Assembly (NCBI GenBank): GCA_943327965.2
Contig: CALPYQ020000050.1
Location: 1-8,287 of the forward strand
Source: Singulisphaera sp. GP187
GTDB taxonomy: Bacteria; Pseudomonadota; Gammaproteobacteria; Burkholderiales; Burkholderiaceae_C
Direction: 5' to 3'
DNA length: 8,287 nt
The translations under genes were made by a program, and so were the position numbers. The notes below the pieces were generated by a model. That model was not told the DNA's origin and did not search any database. It was given only the letters and a program-made list of their open reading frames with translations. Positions 1 to 6,585 of this stretch are shown in pieces (the stretch's first letter is position 1; each line of letters begins with the position of its first letter).

Positions 1-318
1 CGGACTGAGCAGCAACTCAAGGCCGATGGCGTGGCTTACAAAGCTGGCACCTTTCCCTTCTTGGCCAATGGCCGTGCGCGCGCCTTGGGTGATACCACGG
101 GCATGGTGAAGTTCTTGGCCGACGCCAAGACCGACGAAATTCTGGGTGTTCACATCGTAGGGCCTATGGCCAGCGAATTGATCGCTGAGGCCGTTGTGGC
201 CATGGAGTTCCGTGCCAGTGCTGAAGACATTGCCCGCATCTGTCATGCGCATCCATCTTTAAGCGAAGCCACCAAAGAGGCTGCATTGGCAGTGGACAAA
301 CGAACCCTGAACTTCTAA
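1..318 (+). CDS. lpdA: Dihydrolipoamide dehydrogenase (E3), C-terminal part; 5' end outside window
   Basis: The reading frame is open from base 1, so the gene begins upstream; 105 residues and a TAA stop are visible. This is the C-terminal dimerisation domain of the FAD-dependent E3 subunit, which reoxidises the dihydrolipoyl group of 2-oxoacid dehydrogenase complexes and passes electrons to NAD+. The signature HAHPSLSEA lies at visible residues 82-90. By comparison with characterised E3 enzymes, His84 and Glu89 are the catalytic His-Glu pair that works across the dimer interface. Other typical stretches are FPFLANGRA (18-26) and [14 protein letters not shown] (48-61). The FAD site, redox disulfide and NAD domain would lie upstream. 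In many Burkholderiales the E3 gene next to zapE belongs to the 2-oxoglutarate dehydrogenase operon, so odhL is a possible alternative name; the complex it serves is inferred from context. Confidence 0.95.
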   Translation, partial: RTEQQLKADGVAYKAGTFPFLANGRARALGDTTGMVKFLADAKTDEILGVHIVGPMASELIAEAVVAMEFRASAEDIARICHAHPSLSEATKEAALAVDKRTLNF

Positions 319-343
319 GTTTTTGAAGTCTCGTTAAACTATG

Positions 344-367
344 AAGCCCGGGCCAGTCCCGGGTTTT
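344..367 (+). terminator. Intrinsic terminator after lpdA
   Basis: A CCCGGG stem (347-352) pairs with CCCGGG (358-363) around the loop CCAGT. The stem extends outward through one G-T and two A-T pairs and is followed by TTTT (364-367). It starts 26 bases after the lpdA stop codon and ends 37 bases before the zapE start, so the zapE operon probably has its own promoter. I could not place a convincing -35/-10 pair in the short gap that remains. Confidence 0.85.
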
Positions 368-404
368 CTCATTCCAAAGAATCTTTCTTGTAAAGCACTT
401 GCCC

Positions 405-1502
405 ATGTCCGTTCGATCAGCCTACGACCAAGAACTTCTGAACAGAGGCTATCAGGCTGACCCTGCCCAGTTACGTGCTATTGAAGCACTAGAACGCTGC
501 GCGCAAGAATGGGCCACTTATCAGGAAAGCATTAAAAGTCCATTCAGATTTTTGAAGAAAAAGCCCGAGCTGCCAAGAGGCGTTTACATGTTCGGTGGCG
601 TAGGGCGCGGCAAGAGTTTCTTAATGGATTGCTTTTTCAATGCGGTGCCTGTTAAGGACAAAACTCGCTTGCATTTTCATGAGTTCATGCGAGAAGTGCA
701 TCGTGAATTGGCTCTCATGCAGGGTACGGTCAATCCGCTGGATGAACTGGGTCGGCGGATGGCCAAACGCTATCAACTCATTTGCTTTGATGAGTTTCAC
801 GTGGCGGACATTACCGATGCCATGATTTTGCATCGCTTGTTGGTGTCTTTGTTTGAAAATGGCGTGAGCTTTGTCACCACCTCCAATTTCAAACCAGACA
901 ATTTGTACCCCGACGGTTTGCACCGCGATCGACTTTTGCCGGCCATTGCCTTACTGAATCAGCGAATGGAGGTCCTCAATGTCGACAATGGCACCGACTA
1001 CAGACGACGAACTTTAGAAATGGTCAAGCTTTACCATTGCCCCTTGGGTGAATCAGCAGATACCGCCATGGCAGAAGCCTTTGGTCAGTTGGTGAGCGGG
1101 CCCGATGAAAATCCCATCTTGCACATTGAAGCCCGTGAAATTCAATCAAGGCGTCGCGCAGGGGGTGTGGTTTGGTTTGATTTCAGGGCTTTATGTGGTG
1201 GACCAAGGTCGCAAAATGACTATCTTGAAATTGCCACACAATTTCACACGGTCCTTTTGAGCAATGTGCCCATGATGCCGTCTCGCATGGCATCAGAAGC
1301 AAGACGATTTACCTGGCTGATTGATGTTCTATATGACAGGCGTGTTAAATTGATACTTTCGGCAGAGGTTCAGCCTGAGGCTCTTTACACAGAAGGCCCC
1401 CTTGCGCATGAGTTTCCCCGAACCATTTCCCGATTGCACGAAATGCAGTCTTCCGAATTTTTGGCACTAGAACATCGAACGGTTGACACCCAACTCACAT
1501 GA
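405..1502 (+). CDS. zapE: Cell division protein ZapE, AFG1-family AAA+ ATPase
   Basis: Predicted 365-residue P-loop ATPase, close to the roughly 375 residues of E. coli ZapE. In E. coli ZapE associates with the FtsZ ring and destabilises FtsZ polymers in an ATP-dependent way during constriction. Visible motifs: Walker A GGVGRGKS (residues 64-71), Walker B LICFDEFHV with the Asp-Glu pair at 129-130, the sensor-like stretch VTTSNFKP followed by LYPDGLHRDRLLPAI (about 157-181), and a C-terminal SRLHEMQSSEF motif, all typical of the family. I chose the ATG at 405, which gives MSVRSAYDQELLNRGYQ, a usual family N-terminus; an in-frame TTG at 399 would add two residues. Neither has a clear Shine-Dalgarno sequence. 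The stop overlaps the next start as ATGA (1499-1502), which suggests translational coupling. Confidence 0.95.
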   Translation: MSVRSAYDQELLNRGYQADPAQLRAIEALERCAQEWATYQESIKSPFRFLKKKPELPRGVYMFGGVGRGKSFLMDCFFNAVPVKDKTRLHFHEFMREVHRELALMQGTVNPLDELGRRMAKRYQLICFDEFHVADITDAMILHRLLVSLFENGVSFVTTSNFKPDNLYPDGLHRDRLLPAIALLNQRMEVLNVDNGTDYRRRTLEMVKLYHCPLGESADTAMAEAFGQLVSGPDENPILHIEAREIQSRRRAGGVVWFDFRALCGGPRSQNDYLEIATQFHTVLLSNVPMMPSRMASEARRFTWLIDVLYDRRVKLILSAEVQPEALYTEGPLAHEFPRTISRLHEMQSSEFLALEHRTVDTQLT

Positions 1503-1888
1503 AGTTGTTTTCCAAACCATTGGCAATATTGACGGGGCTTGCGATGTTTGCAAGCGTTCAGGCCATTGCCTCTGACAAGTCTGAACCACTGATGCTCAAT
1601 AAAATTGCCGAAGAAACAGCTGCTTTGAATGAATCAAAAAACCTTGTCTTGCAAGCTTACCAATTAGAGGTCAAATTTTGTTGGCAACTTTTTGCCGTCA
1701 ACGATTGTTTGACAAAAGCGAAGCGAGAAAAGTACTTACGCCTTGCCCCCCTTGAAAAGCGCGAGATTGAGATAAGTGCCAAACGTAGAGAAATCAAAGA
1801 AGCTGATCGACTGCTCAGATTGAATGACAAGTCATCGAACCTTCAAGGTCCTCCTAACGCCACCAACGCAAGCAAGGCGACACCTTGA
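1499..1888 (+). CDS. Uncharacterised small exported protein with a Cys-X8-Cys helical core
   Basis: A 129-residue protein of unknown function. The N-terminus looks like a Sec signal peptide: basic MKLFSK, hydrophobic PLAILTGLAMFASV, then a small-residue region where cleavage after Ala22 (VQA) or Ala24 (AIA) is plausible; there is no lipobox. The mature part is charged and probably helical. It carries two cysteines, Cys61 and Cys70, in a segment reading KFCWQLFAVNDCLTKAKREKY (residues 59-79), which could form a periplasmic disulfide. A Lys/Arg/Glu-rich coiled-coil-like stretch (about 73-108) and a low-complexity Asn/Ala/Pro tail follow. I recall similar unnamed proteins in Burkholderiales near zapE, but cannot assign a role. 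It overlaps zapE by 4 bases and yoaA by 4 bases, so it is very likely translated with both. Confidence 0.85.
   Translation: MKLFSKPLAILTGLAMFASVQAIASDKSEPLMLNKIAEETAALNESKNLVLQAYQLEVKFCWQLFAVNDCLTKAKREKYLRLAPLEKREIEISAKRREIKEADRLLRLNDKSSNLQGPPNATNASKATP
1874..1877 (+). promoter_or_regulatory. Shine-Dalgarno site supporting the TTG start of yoaA
   Basis: AAGG lies 7 bases before the TTG at 1885, inside the last codons of the small exported protein. It supports the non-ATG start that gives the TTGA overlap. Confidence 0.55.
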
Positions 1889-3945
1889 GTAGCTTGTCGC
1901 TATCGGTTCAGTCCATCTTCACCTCGGATGGTTTACTGGCACAGGCAACGCCTCATTTCAAGCCACGCTCTGGTCAAACAGAAATGGCTTTGGCTGTTTC
2001 TGAAACCATTTCCAGTGGGGGCGAGTTGGTGGTTGAGGCAGGTACGGGGGTTGGTAAAACATATGCCTATTTGGTACCAGTTCTTTTAAGTGGCCATCGA
2101 GCTTTGGTTTCTACCGCGACAAAAGCACTACAGGATCAACTTTTTTCTCGCGATATTCCCAAGTTGGTCGAGGTTATGAAGTTGCCCATTCGGGTTGCTT
2201 TATTAAAAGGTCGGGGCAGCTATCTTTGTACACAGCGCCTGTCCCAAGCACGGCAAAGCAGTGATGCCTCGCTCAGAATTCATGCCCATGCACTGAGCAA
2301 AATTGAAACATGGTCACATTCCACCCGAACCGGTGATCTCTCTGAATTGTCTGGGCTCGACGATCGATCACCCGTCATTCCTTTGGTCACAAGCACACGC
2401 GACAATTGTTTGGGCTCTCCATGCCCTCATTTCAAATCGTGCCATGTCAATTTAGCGCGAAAAGAAGCCATGGCCGCCGATGTGGTTGTCATCAATCACC
2501 ATTTGTTTTTTGCCGACCTCAATGTTCGAGAAACAGGCATGGCCGAATTGTTGCCTTCTGTTCAAACAGTTGTTTTTGATGAGGCGCACCAGCTCAATGA
2601 AATTGGGATCAATTTCTTAGGTCGGCACGTCAGTACCAGTCAACTGTTAGAGCTTACACGTGATATTTTGGGTGCAGGTATTCAATTTGCCAGGGGCTTG
2701 GTCGACTGGACGCTCATTTGTAACGTCATGGAAAAAGCAACACGCGATTTGCGACTAACCGCACAACACGCACGTCCTGGTTCCCGATTGCGATGGGCAG
2801 AGCCAATTCCGGACGACATTGAAACAGCCAGTTGGTTAACCGCCATGGCGCAGTTGCAAGTGGCATTGAATGCAGCACATTCAGCTTTAGACACCGTCAG
2901 CGAAATAGCGCCCGATTTTGTTCGATTGCATGAACGTGTCAGCATGCAGCTGGCATCAATCGATCACTTTCAAGAGGCGTGTTTAGAAGGATCTGTTCGG
3001 TGGCTTGAAGTTGGAACTCAATTGCGCTTGGTTGAATCACCCCTTGATATTTCCAAAGCGGTTCATACCCTGATGTTGAATCGATTGCCTGCAGACATTC
3101 AGTCCGACTCAACACCTGAAAATTCAGCTGCAGGTAGTCAGGGTGCCTCAGGCAAATCTTGGATTTTTACTTCCGCCACTTTGGGTGAAGATGATCAAAT
3201 GAAATGGTTCACAGACCCTTGTGGACTCTCTCATGCGCGCAAGCTTCGAGTTGCCAGTCCTTTTGACTATGAAAGCATGGCGGCCATCTATGTGCCCAAA
3301 GGAATGCCAAAGCCAAACGATTTTGCGCACACTCGAACTGTAGCTTTGTGGGTCGAAAAATACGCACGCCAATTAGGCGGACGCACCCTGGTCCTCACCA
3401 CCACCTTGAATGCCATGCGCAACATTGGCGAAGCACTGACTGCTGCCTTAGCCCAAACGGGTGAGTTAGAGGTTCTTGTTCAAGGTCAAGGCCCTAAGCG
3501 CAGGCTCATGGAGCGCTTTCGGGAAGGTGCTCAGCTTGGCGGCATGGGTTGTGTCTTGGTCGCATCGGCTTCTTTTTGGGAAGGCTTTGATGTACCAGGG
3601 GATGCATTGCAATTGGTCGTCATCGATAAATTGCCTTTCCCGCCACCCAACGATCCCTTGGTTGAGGCACGTTCTCAACGGCTTGAATGTTTGGGAAAGA
3701 GTTCTTTCTCAGATTACAGTTTGCCGGAAGCTGCCGTAGCGCTTAAGCAAGGTGCTGGCCGATTGATCAGAAGTGAAACAGACCAGGGCTTGTTGGTTGT
3801 TTGCGATCCCCGATTAACAGGGATGTCTTATGGCAAACGCTTGATGTCGTGCCTTCCGCCCATGCGACGGATTGACAGTGAATCAGAATTCGAGTTGGCT
3901 GTTCAACAACTTACCAAAACTTCCACCATGAACCAGGCTTCTTAG
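1885..3945 (+). CDS. yoaA: YoaA-type ATP-dependent DNA helicase (DinG/XPD family, Fe-S)
   Basis: A 686-residue superfamily 2 helicase. It resembles E. coli YoaA more than DinG, notably around VTSTRDNCLGSPCP and VINHHLFFADL. YoaA works with the HolC (chi) clamp-loader subunit in repair of replication-blocking damage; that role is family knowledge. Motifs: Walker A EAGTGVGKT (51-59), motif Ia STATKALQDQL (76-86), DEAH box (232-235), SAT motif III (430-432), motif V ASFWEGFDVPG (562-572), motif VI QGAGRLIR (622-629). Cys115, Cys175, Cys180 and Cys186 have the spacing of the four 4Fe-4S ligands, all present. Residues about 403-424 form a Ser/Gly/Ala-rich linker. The start is TTG, overlapping the previous stop as TTGA with AAGG upstream. 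The 3' end overlaps convergent bamD by 35 bases. DinG is the alternative name. Confidence 0.93.
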   Translation: MSSLSLSVQSIFTSDGLLAQATPHFKPRSGQTEMALAVSETISSGGELVVEAGTGVGKTYAYLVPVLLSGHRALVSTATKALQDQLFSRDIPKLVEVMKLPIRVALLKGRGSYLCTQRLSQARQSSDASLRIHAHALSKIETWSHSTRTGDLSELSGLDDRSPVIPLVTSTRDNCLGSPCPHFKSCHVNLARKEAMAADVVVINHHLFFADLNVRETGMAELLPSVQTVVFDEAHQLNEIGINFLGRHVSTSQLLELTRDILGAGIQFARGLVDWTLICNVMEKATRDLRLTAQHARPGSRLRWAEPIPDDIETASWLTAMAQLQVALNAAHSALDTVSEIAPDFVRLHERVSMQLASIDHFQEACLEGSVRWLEVGTQLRLVESPLDISKAVHTLMLNRLPADIQSDSTPENSAAGSQGASGKSWIFTSATLGEDDQMKWFTDPCGLSHARKLRVASPFDYESMAAIYVPKGMPKPNDFAHTRTVALWVEKYARQLGGRTLVLTTTLNAMRNIGEALTAALAQTGELEVLVQGQGPKRRLMERFREGAQLGGMGCVLVASASFWEGFDVPGDALQLVVIDKLPFPPPNDPLVEARSQRLECLGKSSFSDYSLPEAAVALKQGAGRLIRSETDQGLLVVCDPRLTGMSYGKRLMSCLPPMRRIDSESEFELAVQQLTKTSTMNQAS

Positions 3946-4720
3946 CTTCTGGCTTTTTTCCTGATTGAGGTGTGTCAGGGAAGTTTTTGTCCAATACACG
4001 TTGTGCATCGGCCTTCAATTCTTTGATGCCCATGGCGTCGTAGGACTTGACCATAATTTCTAAGGCTTCTTTTGCAGCGGGTACACCTGGATAATCCGTA
4101 ATTGCAACTTGTGCACGGTTAATGGCGGCCACATAAGCGCCTTTGCTCAAGTAGTAGCGTGCCACATGAACCTCGTAAGACGCCAAAGAATTGACGATGT
4201 AGGTCATGCGTTGCAAGGAATCAGGGGTGTACTTGGATTCAGGGAATCGCTGAGTCAATTCTTTGAAAGATTCAAAGGAGTCTTTGGCAGCTTTTTGGTC
4301 ACGTTCTGAAAGGTCTTGTTTGGTGATGAATGAGAAAAGACCCAAGTTGTCATTGAAGTTAACCAAGCCCTTGAGGTAGAGGGCATAGTCAATGGCAGGG
4401 CTTGTTGGGTGAAGCTTTAAGAAACGATCTAGAGTACCAATGGCTTGAACTTTTTCACCAGACCGGTATTGCGCATAAGCTTTTTCAATTTGAGCTTGTT
4501 GTGCCAGTGGGGTTCCAGCGGCTCGGCCCTCCAATTTATCAAACAACATGGCGGCACGGTCCCAGGCACCAGCACTGGCTTCATCGCGAGCTTCGCTGTA
4601 TATTTTTTCGGGCGTCCAAACGGCTGTAGGGTCGATGGTAGAACCAGCGCAACCCGACAAGAGTGGAGCCGATAAGCTAACAAACGTAAGCGCAAGCACC
4701 GATAATCTGATGTTCAACAT
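3911..4720 (-). CDS. bamD: Outer membrane assembly lipoprotein BamD
   Basis: A 269-residue TPR lipoprotein of the BAM complex, which folds beta-barrel proteins into the outer membrane; BamD docks on BamA from the periplasmic side. The N-terminus MLNIRLSVLALTFVSLSAP is followed by the lipobox LLSGC, so lipidation and cleavage are predicted at Cys24, leaving a mature protein of about 246 residues. Helical TPR-like repeats include KIYSEARDEASAGAWDRAAM, AYAQYRSGEKVQAIGTLDRF and SSL-type later pairs, with FNDNLGLFS between them. The C-terminus is Lys/Pro-rich and ends SWWKFW. The ATG at 4720 is preferred over an upstream in-frame ATG at 4765 because it gives a proper signal peptide and has AAGG 7 bases upstream. 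The gene is convergent with yoaA (35-base overlap) and divergent from rluD. Confidence 0.95.
   Translation of the reverse strand: MLNIRLSVLALTFVSLSAPLLSGCAGSTIDPTAVWTPEKIYSEARDEASAGAWDRAAMLFDKLEGRAAGTPLAQQAQIEKAYAQYRSGEKVQAIGTLDRFLKLHPTSPAIDYALYLKGLVNFNDNLGLFSFITKQDLSERDQKAAKDSFESFKELTQRFPESKYTPDSLQRMTYIVNSLASYEVHVARYYLSKGAYVAAINRAQVAITDYPGVPAAKEALEIMVKSYDAMGIKELKADAQRVLDKNFPDTPQSGKKPEAKKPGSWWKFW
3933..3959 (+). terminator. Candidate intrinsic terminator of the zapE-yoaA operon, inside bamD
   Basis: CCAGGCT (3933-3939) pairs with AGC (3944-3946) plus CTGG (3949-3952) around a TCTT loop, with a two-base TT bulge in the 3' arm. A single C and six T (3954-3959) follow. The hairpin spans the yoaA stop codon and lies in the C-terminal codons of bamD on the other strand. 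The bulge makes it weaker than the lpdA terminator. Confidence 0.45.
4677..4706 (+). promoter_or_regulatory. Candidate promoter of rluD, inside the 5' end of bamD
   Basis: CTAACA (4677-4682, 4 of 6 matches to TTGACA) and GATAAT (4701-4706, 5 of 6 to TATAAT) are 18 bases apart. This would start transcription near 4713, about 33 bases before the proposed rluD start. The match is moderate and found by eye. Confidence 0.35.
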
Positions 4721-4727
4721 CTGGCAA

Positions 4728-4731
4728 CCTT
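4728..4731 (-). promoter_or_regulatory. Shine-Dalgarno site of bamD
   Basis: Read on the minus strand this is AAGG, 7 bases before the ATG at 4720. The in-frame ATG at 4765 has no such site and would put extra residues ahead of the signal peptide, so this site decides the start. Confidence 0.7.
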
Positions 4732-4745
4732 GGAAATAAACCAAA

Positions 4746-5768
4746 TTGATTATATCGAGCCACATTGATCAGGACGAGTCTGAAGACCCACAAGAAGAAA
4801 GTTTCTTTGAATCGGTCTCAAGAGAGGCTTTGGTTGAAATTCGGTCGATAGAGGTTCCGCCAGAGTTTCATGGCCAACGCTTAGACAAAATGCTGGCTGC
4901 CTCTGTCCCAGAGTTTTCGCGCAGTTACTTGCAACAATTGCTTGAGGATGGCGCAGTGACTCGACTTGGCTTGGCTTGTACCAAGTCTGCCACCAAGGTC
5001 AAGGCAGGGGAGTCTTGGAGCATCGAACTTCGTGCGACACCTCAATCCCAAGCATTCAAACCCGAAAACATAGCCCTGAATGTGGTTTTTGAAGACGAAT
5101 TTCTCAGAATTATCGACAAACCCCCTGGAATGGTCGTTCATCCGGCCCCAGGTAACTGGTCTGGCACCCTGATGAATGGTCTTTTGGGCTTGGATTCTGC
5201 GCTGATGGATTTGCCAAGGGCAGGCATTGTTCACAGGCTAGACAAGGACACCAGTGGCTTGATGGTGGTAGCCCGAACACGACAAGCCATGGATGCCTTG
5301 GTCAAGCAAATAGCGGCCAGGGAGGTTAAAAGGCAATATCTGGCCATCAGTGACAAAGCATGGTCTGGCGCCAAACAAAAGTCAGTTGACTTGCCCATTG
5401 GGCGAGACCCCGCCAATCGACTGAGAATGGCGGCTGTTGATTTAAGCAAGAATTCTGGCAAATTGGCCTTAACCCATTTTCACGTGCTAGATCAAAATAG
5501 CCATGGCTCACTGGTACGCTGCATCTTGGAGACAGGCAGAACCCACCAAATTCGTGTGCACATGGCAGCCCTCAAAATGCCCCTGTTGAGTGACCACCTC
5601 TATGGCGGATCGCCCAACACCTTATTGCCCCGTCAGGGATTACACGCTGAACAACTGGCTTTTGCGCATCCCATGACCCAAAAACCCTTGGCTTTCAAAT
5701 CGAGTTTGCCATTAGACTTTCAAGCATTGCTGGAGGCGTGGTCCCTCAGTTACAATGAAAAAACCTGA
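4746..5768 (+). CDS. rluD: 23S rRNA pseudouridine synthase RluD
   Basis: A 340-residue RluA-family pseudouridine synthase. E. coli RluD converts uridines 1911, 1915 and 1917 in helix 69 of 23S rRNA and is important for 50S maturation. An acidic N-terminal extension (about 1-35) precedes an S4 RNA-binding domain (HGQRLDKMLAASVPEFSRSY onward, about 42-95). The catalytic motif HRLDKDTSG is at 163-171, with Asp166 the expected nucleophile. DKPPGMVVHPAPGNWSG (124-140) and TGRTHQIRVHMA are further family signatures. The frame is closed upstream by a TAA at 4737, so the start lies after that. The TTG at 4746 has only a weak GGA about 11 bases upstream; a TTG at 4830 would still keep the whole S4 domain. 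Gene identity is firm, the start is not. pgeF, often next to rluD, is absent. Confidence 0.94.
   Translation: MIISSHIDQDESEDPQEESFFESVSREALVEIRSIEVPPEFHGQRLDKMLAASVPEFSRSYLQQLLEDGAVTRLGLACTKSATKVKAGESWSIELRATPQSQAFKPENIALNVVFEDEFLRIIDKPPGMVVHPAPGNWSGTLMNGLLGLDSALMDLPRAGIVHRLDKDTSGLMVVARTRQAMDALVKQIAAREVKRQYLAISDKAWSGAKQKSVDLPIGRDPANRLRMAAVDLSKNSGKLALTHFHVLDQNSHGSLVRCILETGRTHQIRVHMAALKMPLLSDHLYGGSPNTLLPRQGLHAEQLAFAHPMTQKPLAFKSSLPLDFQALLEAWSLSYNEKT
4749..4777 (-). promoter_or_regulatory. Candidate sigma-70 promoter of bamD
   Basis: On the minus strand a perfect TATAAT -10 box occupies 4754 down to 4749. At 17-base spacing the -35 hexamer is TCGTCC (4777-4772), only 3 of 6 matches to TTGACA. 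Transcription would begin near 4742, giving a leader of about 22 bases ahead of the bamD ATG. The box overlaps the first codons of the proposed rluD frame. Confidence 0.55.
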
Positions 5769-5782
5769 TTCTCAGGCTCACT
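5764..5782 (-). terminator. Minus-strand-oriented terminator-like hairpin at the rluD stop
   Basis: CCTGA (5764-5768) and TCAGG (5772-5776) pair around TTC. On the minus strand the hairpin is followed directly by six T (complement of the A run 5758-5763), a canonical intrinsic terminator. On the plus strand only a poor CTCACTGTTT follows, so it would terminate rluD weakly at best. No minus-strand gene is visible to its right in the window. Confidence 0.45.
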
Positions 5783-5786
5783 GTTT

Positions 5787-5799
5787 GCATTACTAATGC
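5787..5799. repeat. Palindrome GCATTA-C-TAATGC between rluD and scpB
   Basis: A perfect 6-base inverted repeat around a single central C. The size and symmetry would suit a dimeric DNA-binding protein, but no regulator can be named and it may be chance. Confidence 0.35.
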
Positions 5800-5844
5800 G
5801 ACTTGAATCATTTCCATGTGACGCACCCCTGGATTTTCTCCATA

Positions 5845-5865
5845 CTTGGTTGAATTCAACTCAAG
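5845..5865. repeat. Inverted repeat centred on GTTGAATTCAAC upstream of scpB
   Basis: The core 5849-5860 is a perfect 12-base palindrome. Flanking CTTG (5845-5848) and CAAG (5862-5865) extend the dyad with one unpaired T at 5861. It lies 51 bases before the scpB ATG, so an operator is possible. It could also form a hairpin in an scpB leader. I found no convincing sigma-70 promoter beside it. Confidence 0.4.
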
Positions 5866-5902
5866 AGTGTGTCTCGATTCGCGCCATTGGCGTATTTATC
5901 CC

Positions 5903-5907
5903 GGAAG
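5903..5907 (+). promoter_or_regulatory. Shine-Dalgarno site of scpB
   Basis: GGAAG lies 9 bases before the ATG at 5917. It decides for this start over an in-frame GTG at 5869, which would add 16 residues not expected in the family. Confidence 0.65.
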
Positions 5908-5916
5908 ATTGACACC

Positions 5917-6585
5917 ATGAATACGGCGCAGGCCAAGCGTGTCCTAGAAACAGCGTTGCTTTGCTCAACTCAACCTGTCACATTGCGTGATTTACGAGTT
6001 TTGTTTGACGATGCTTTAGGCGCTGACACCCTTAAGGCTCTTTTGGAAGAGCTTCAGTTAGATTGGGCCGAACGCGGCCTTGAATTGGTTTCAGTCGCCA
6101 CGGGATGGCGCTTTCAGAGCCGACCAGAGTTACGCATTTATTTGGACAAACTGAACCCAGAAAAACCACCCAAATACACGCGTGCGGTGATGGAAACATT
6201 GGCCATCATTGCATACCGCCAACCTGTCACACGTGGTGACATGGAAGACATTCGTGGTGTCACCATCAATACACAAATATTGAAGCAATTGGAAGATCGT
6301 GGTTGGGTTGAAGTCATTGGTCACCGAGAGTCAGTTGGGCGCCCAGGTCTGTACGCAACCACACGCCAATTCTTAGATGATTTGGGCCTTGCTTCACTGG
6401 ACCAATTGCCTCTTTTGCCATCGGTTGACAGCCAAGCTGCCGCATTGTCCAGTTTGAACATGCCTGAAGAAGATACAAGCCAAGCTTCTTTGTCCTTGGA
6501 ACAGGCAATTGAAGAGATGGGTTTACCAGCAGAGCATCCCGTGGATGAACAAACTGATCAACAAGCAGGGCCAACCCATGAATGA
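5917..6585 (+). CDS. scpB: Segregation and condensation protein ScpB
   Basis: A 222-residue protein of the SMC-ScpAB (condensin-like) complex. In characterised systems ScpB dimers bind ScpA, the kleisin that bridges SMC heads, and help compact and segregate the chromosome. Two winged-helix regions are recognisable: about 3-80 ([20 protein letters not shown] and following) and about 88-160, which contains the signature [23 protein letters not shown] (92-114) and [17 protein letters not shown]. Residues after about 163 form an acidic, Ser/Gln-rich tail that is probably disordered. scpA is not in the window; in Burkholderiales it is often elsewhere. The ATG at 5917 has GGAAG upstream and gives the typical MNT start. 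The stop overlaps rluB by 8 bases, so the two genes are very likely co-transcribed and translationally coupled. Confidence 0.94.
   Translation: MNTAQAKRVLETALLCSTQPVTLRDLRVLFDDALGADTLKALLEELQLDWAERGLELVSVATGWRFQSRPELRIYLDKLNPEKPPKYTRAVMETLAIIAYRQPVTRGDMEDIRGVTINTQILKQLEDRGWVEVIGHRESVGRPGLYATTRQFLDDLGLASLDQLPLLPSVDSQAAALSSLNMPEEDTSQASLSLEQAIEEMGLPAEHPVDEQTDQQAGPTHE
6567..6570 (+). promoter_or_regulatory. Shine-Dalgarno site of rluB
   Basis: AGGG within the last scpB codons lies 7 bases before the ATG at 6578. It supports this start over earlier in-frame ATGs, including one at 6509, that lie deeper in scpB. Confidence 0.55.

Noticed and set aside
4881..5234. A 117-codon minus-strand open frame opposite rluD.
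   Set aside because: It covers the RluD S4 and catalytic regions and has no recognisable motifs or ribosome site.
5740..5826. A possible short minus-strand peptide (starting MEMIQVALVMQTVS) preceded by AGGGG in the rluD-scpB gap.
   Set aside because: Only about 23 codons, it runs into the rluD 3' end and spans the terminator-like hairpin; there is no supporting promoter or homology, so chance is likely.
5869..5916. An upstream GTG start for scpB adding 16 residues.
   Set aside because: The ATG at 5917 has a good GGAAG site and gives the usual family N-terminus; the extra segment overlaps the noncoding gap.
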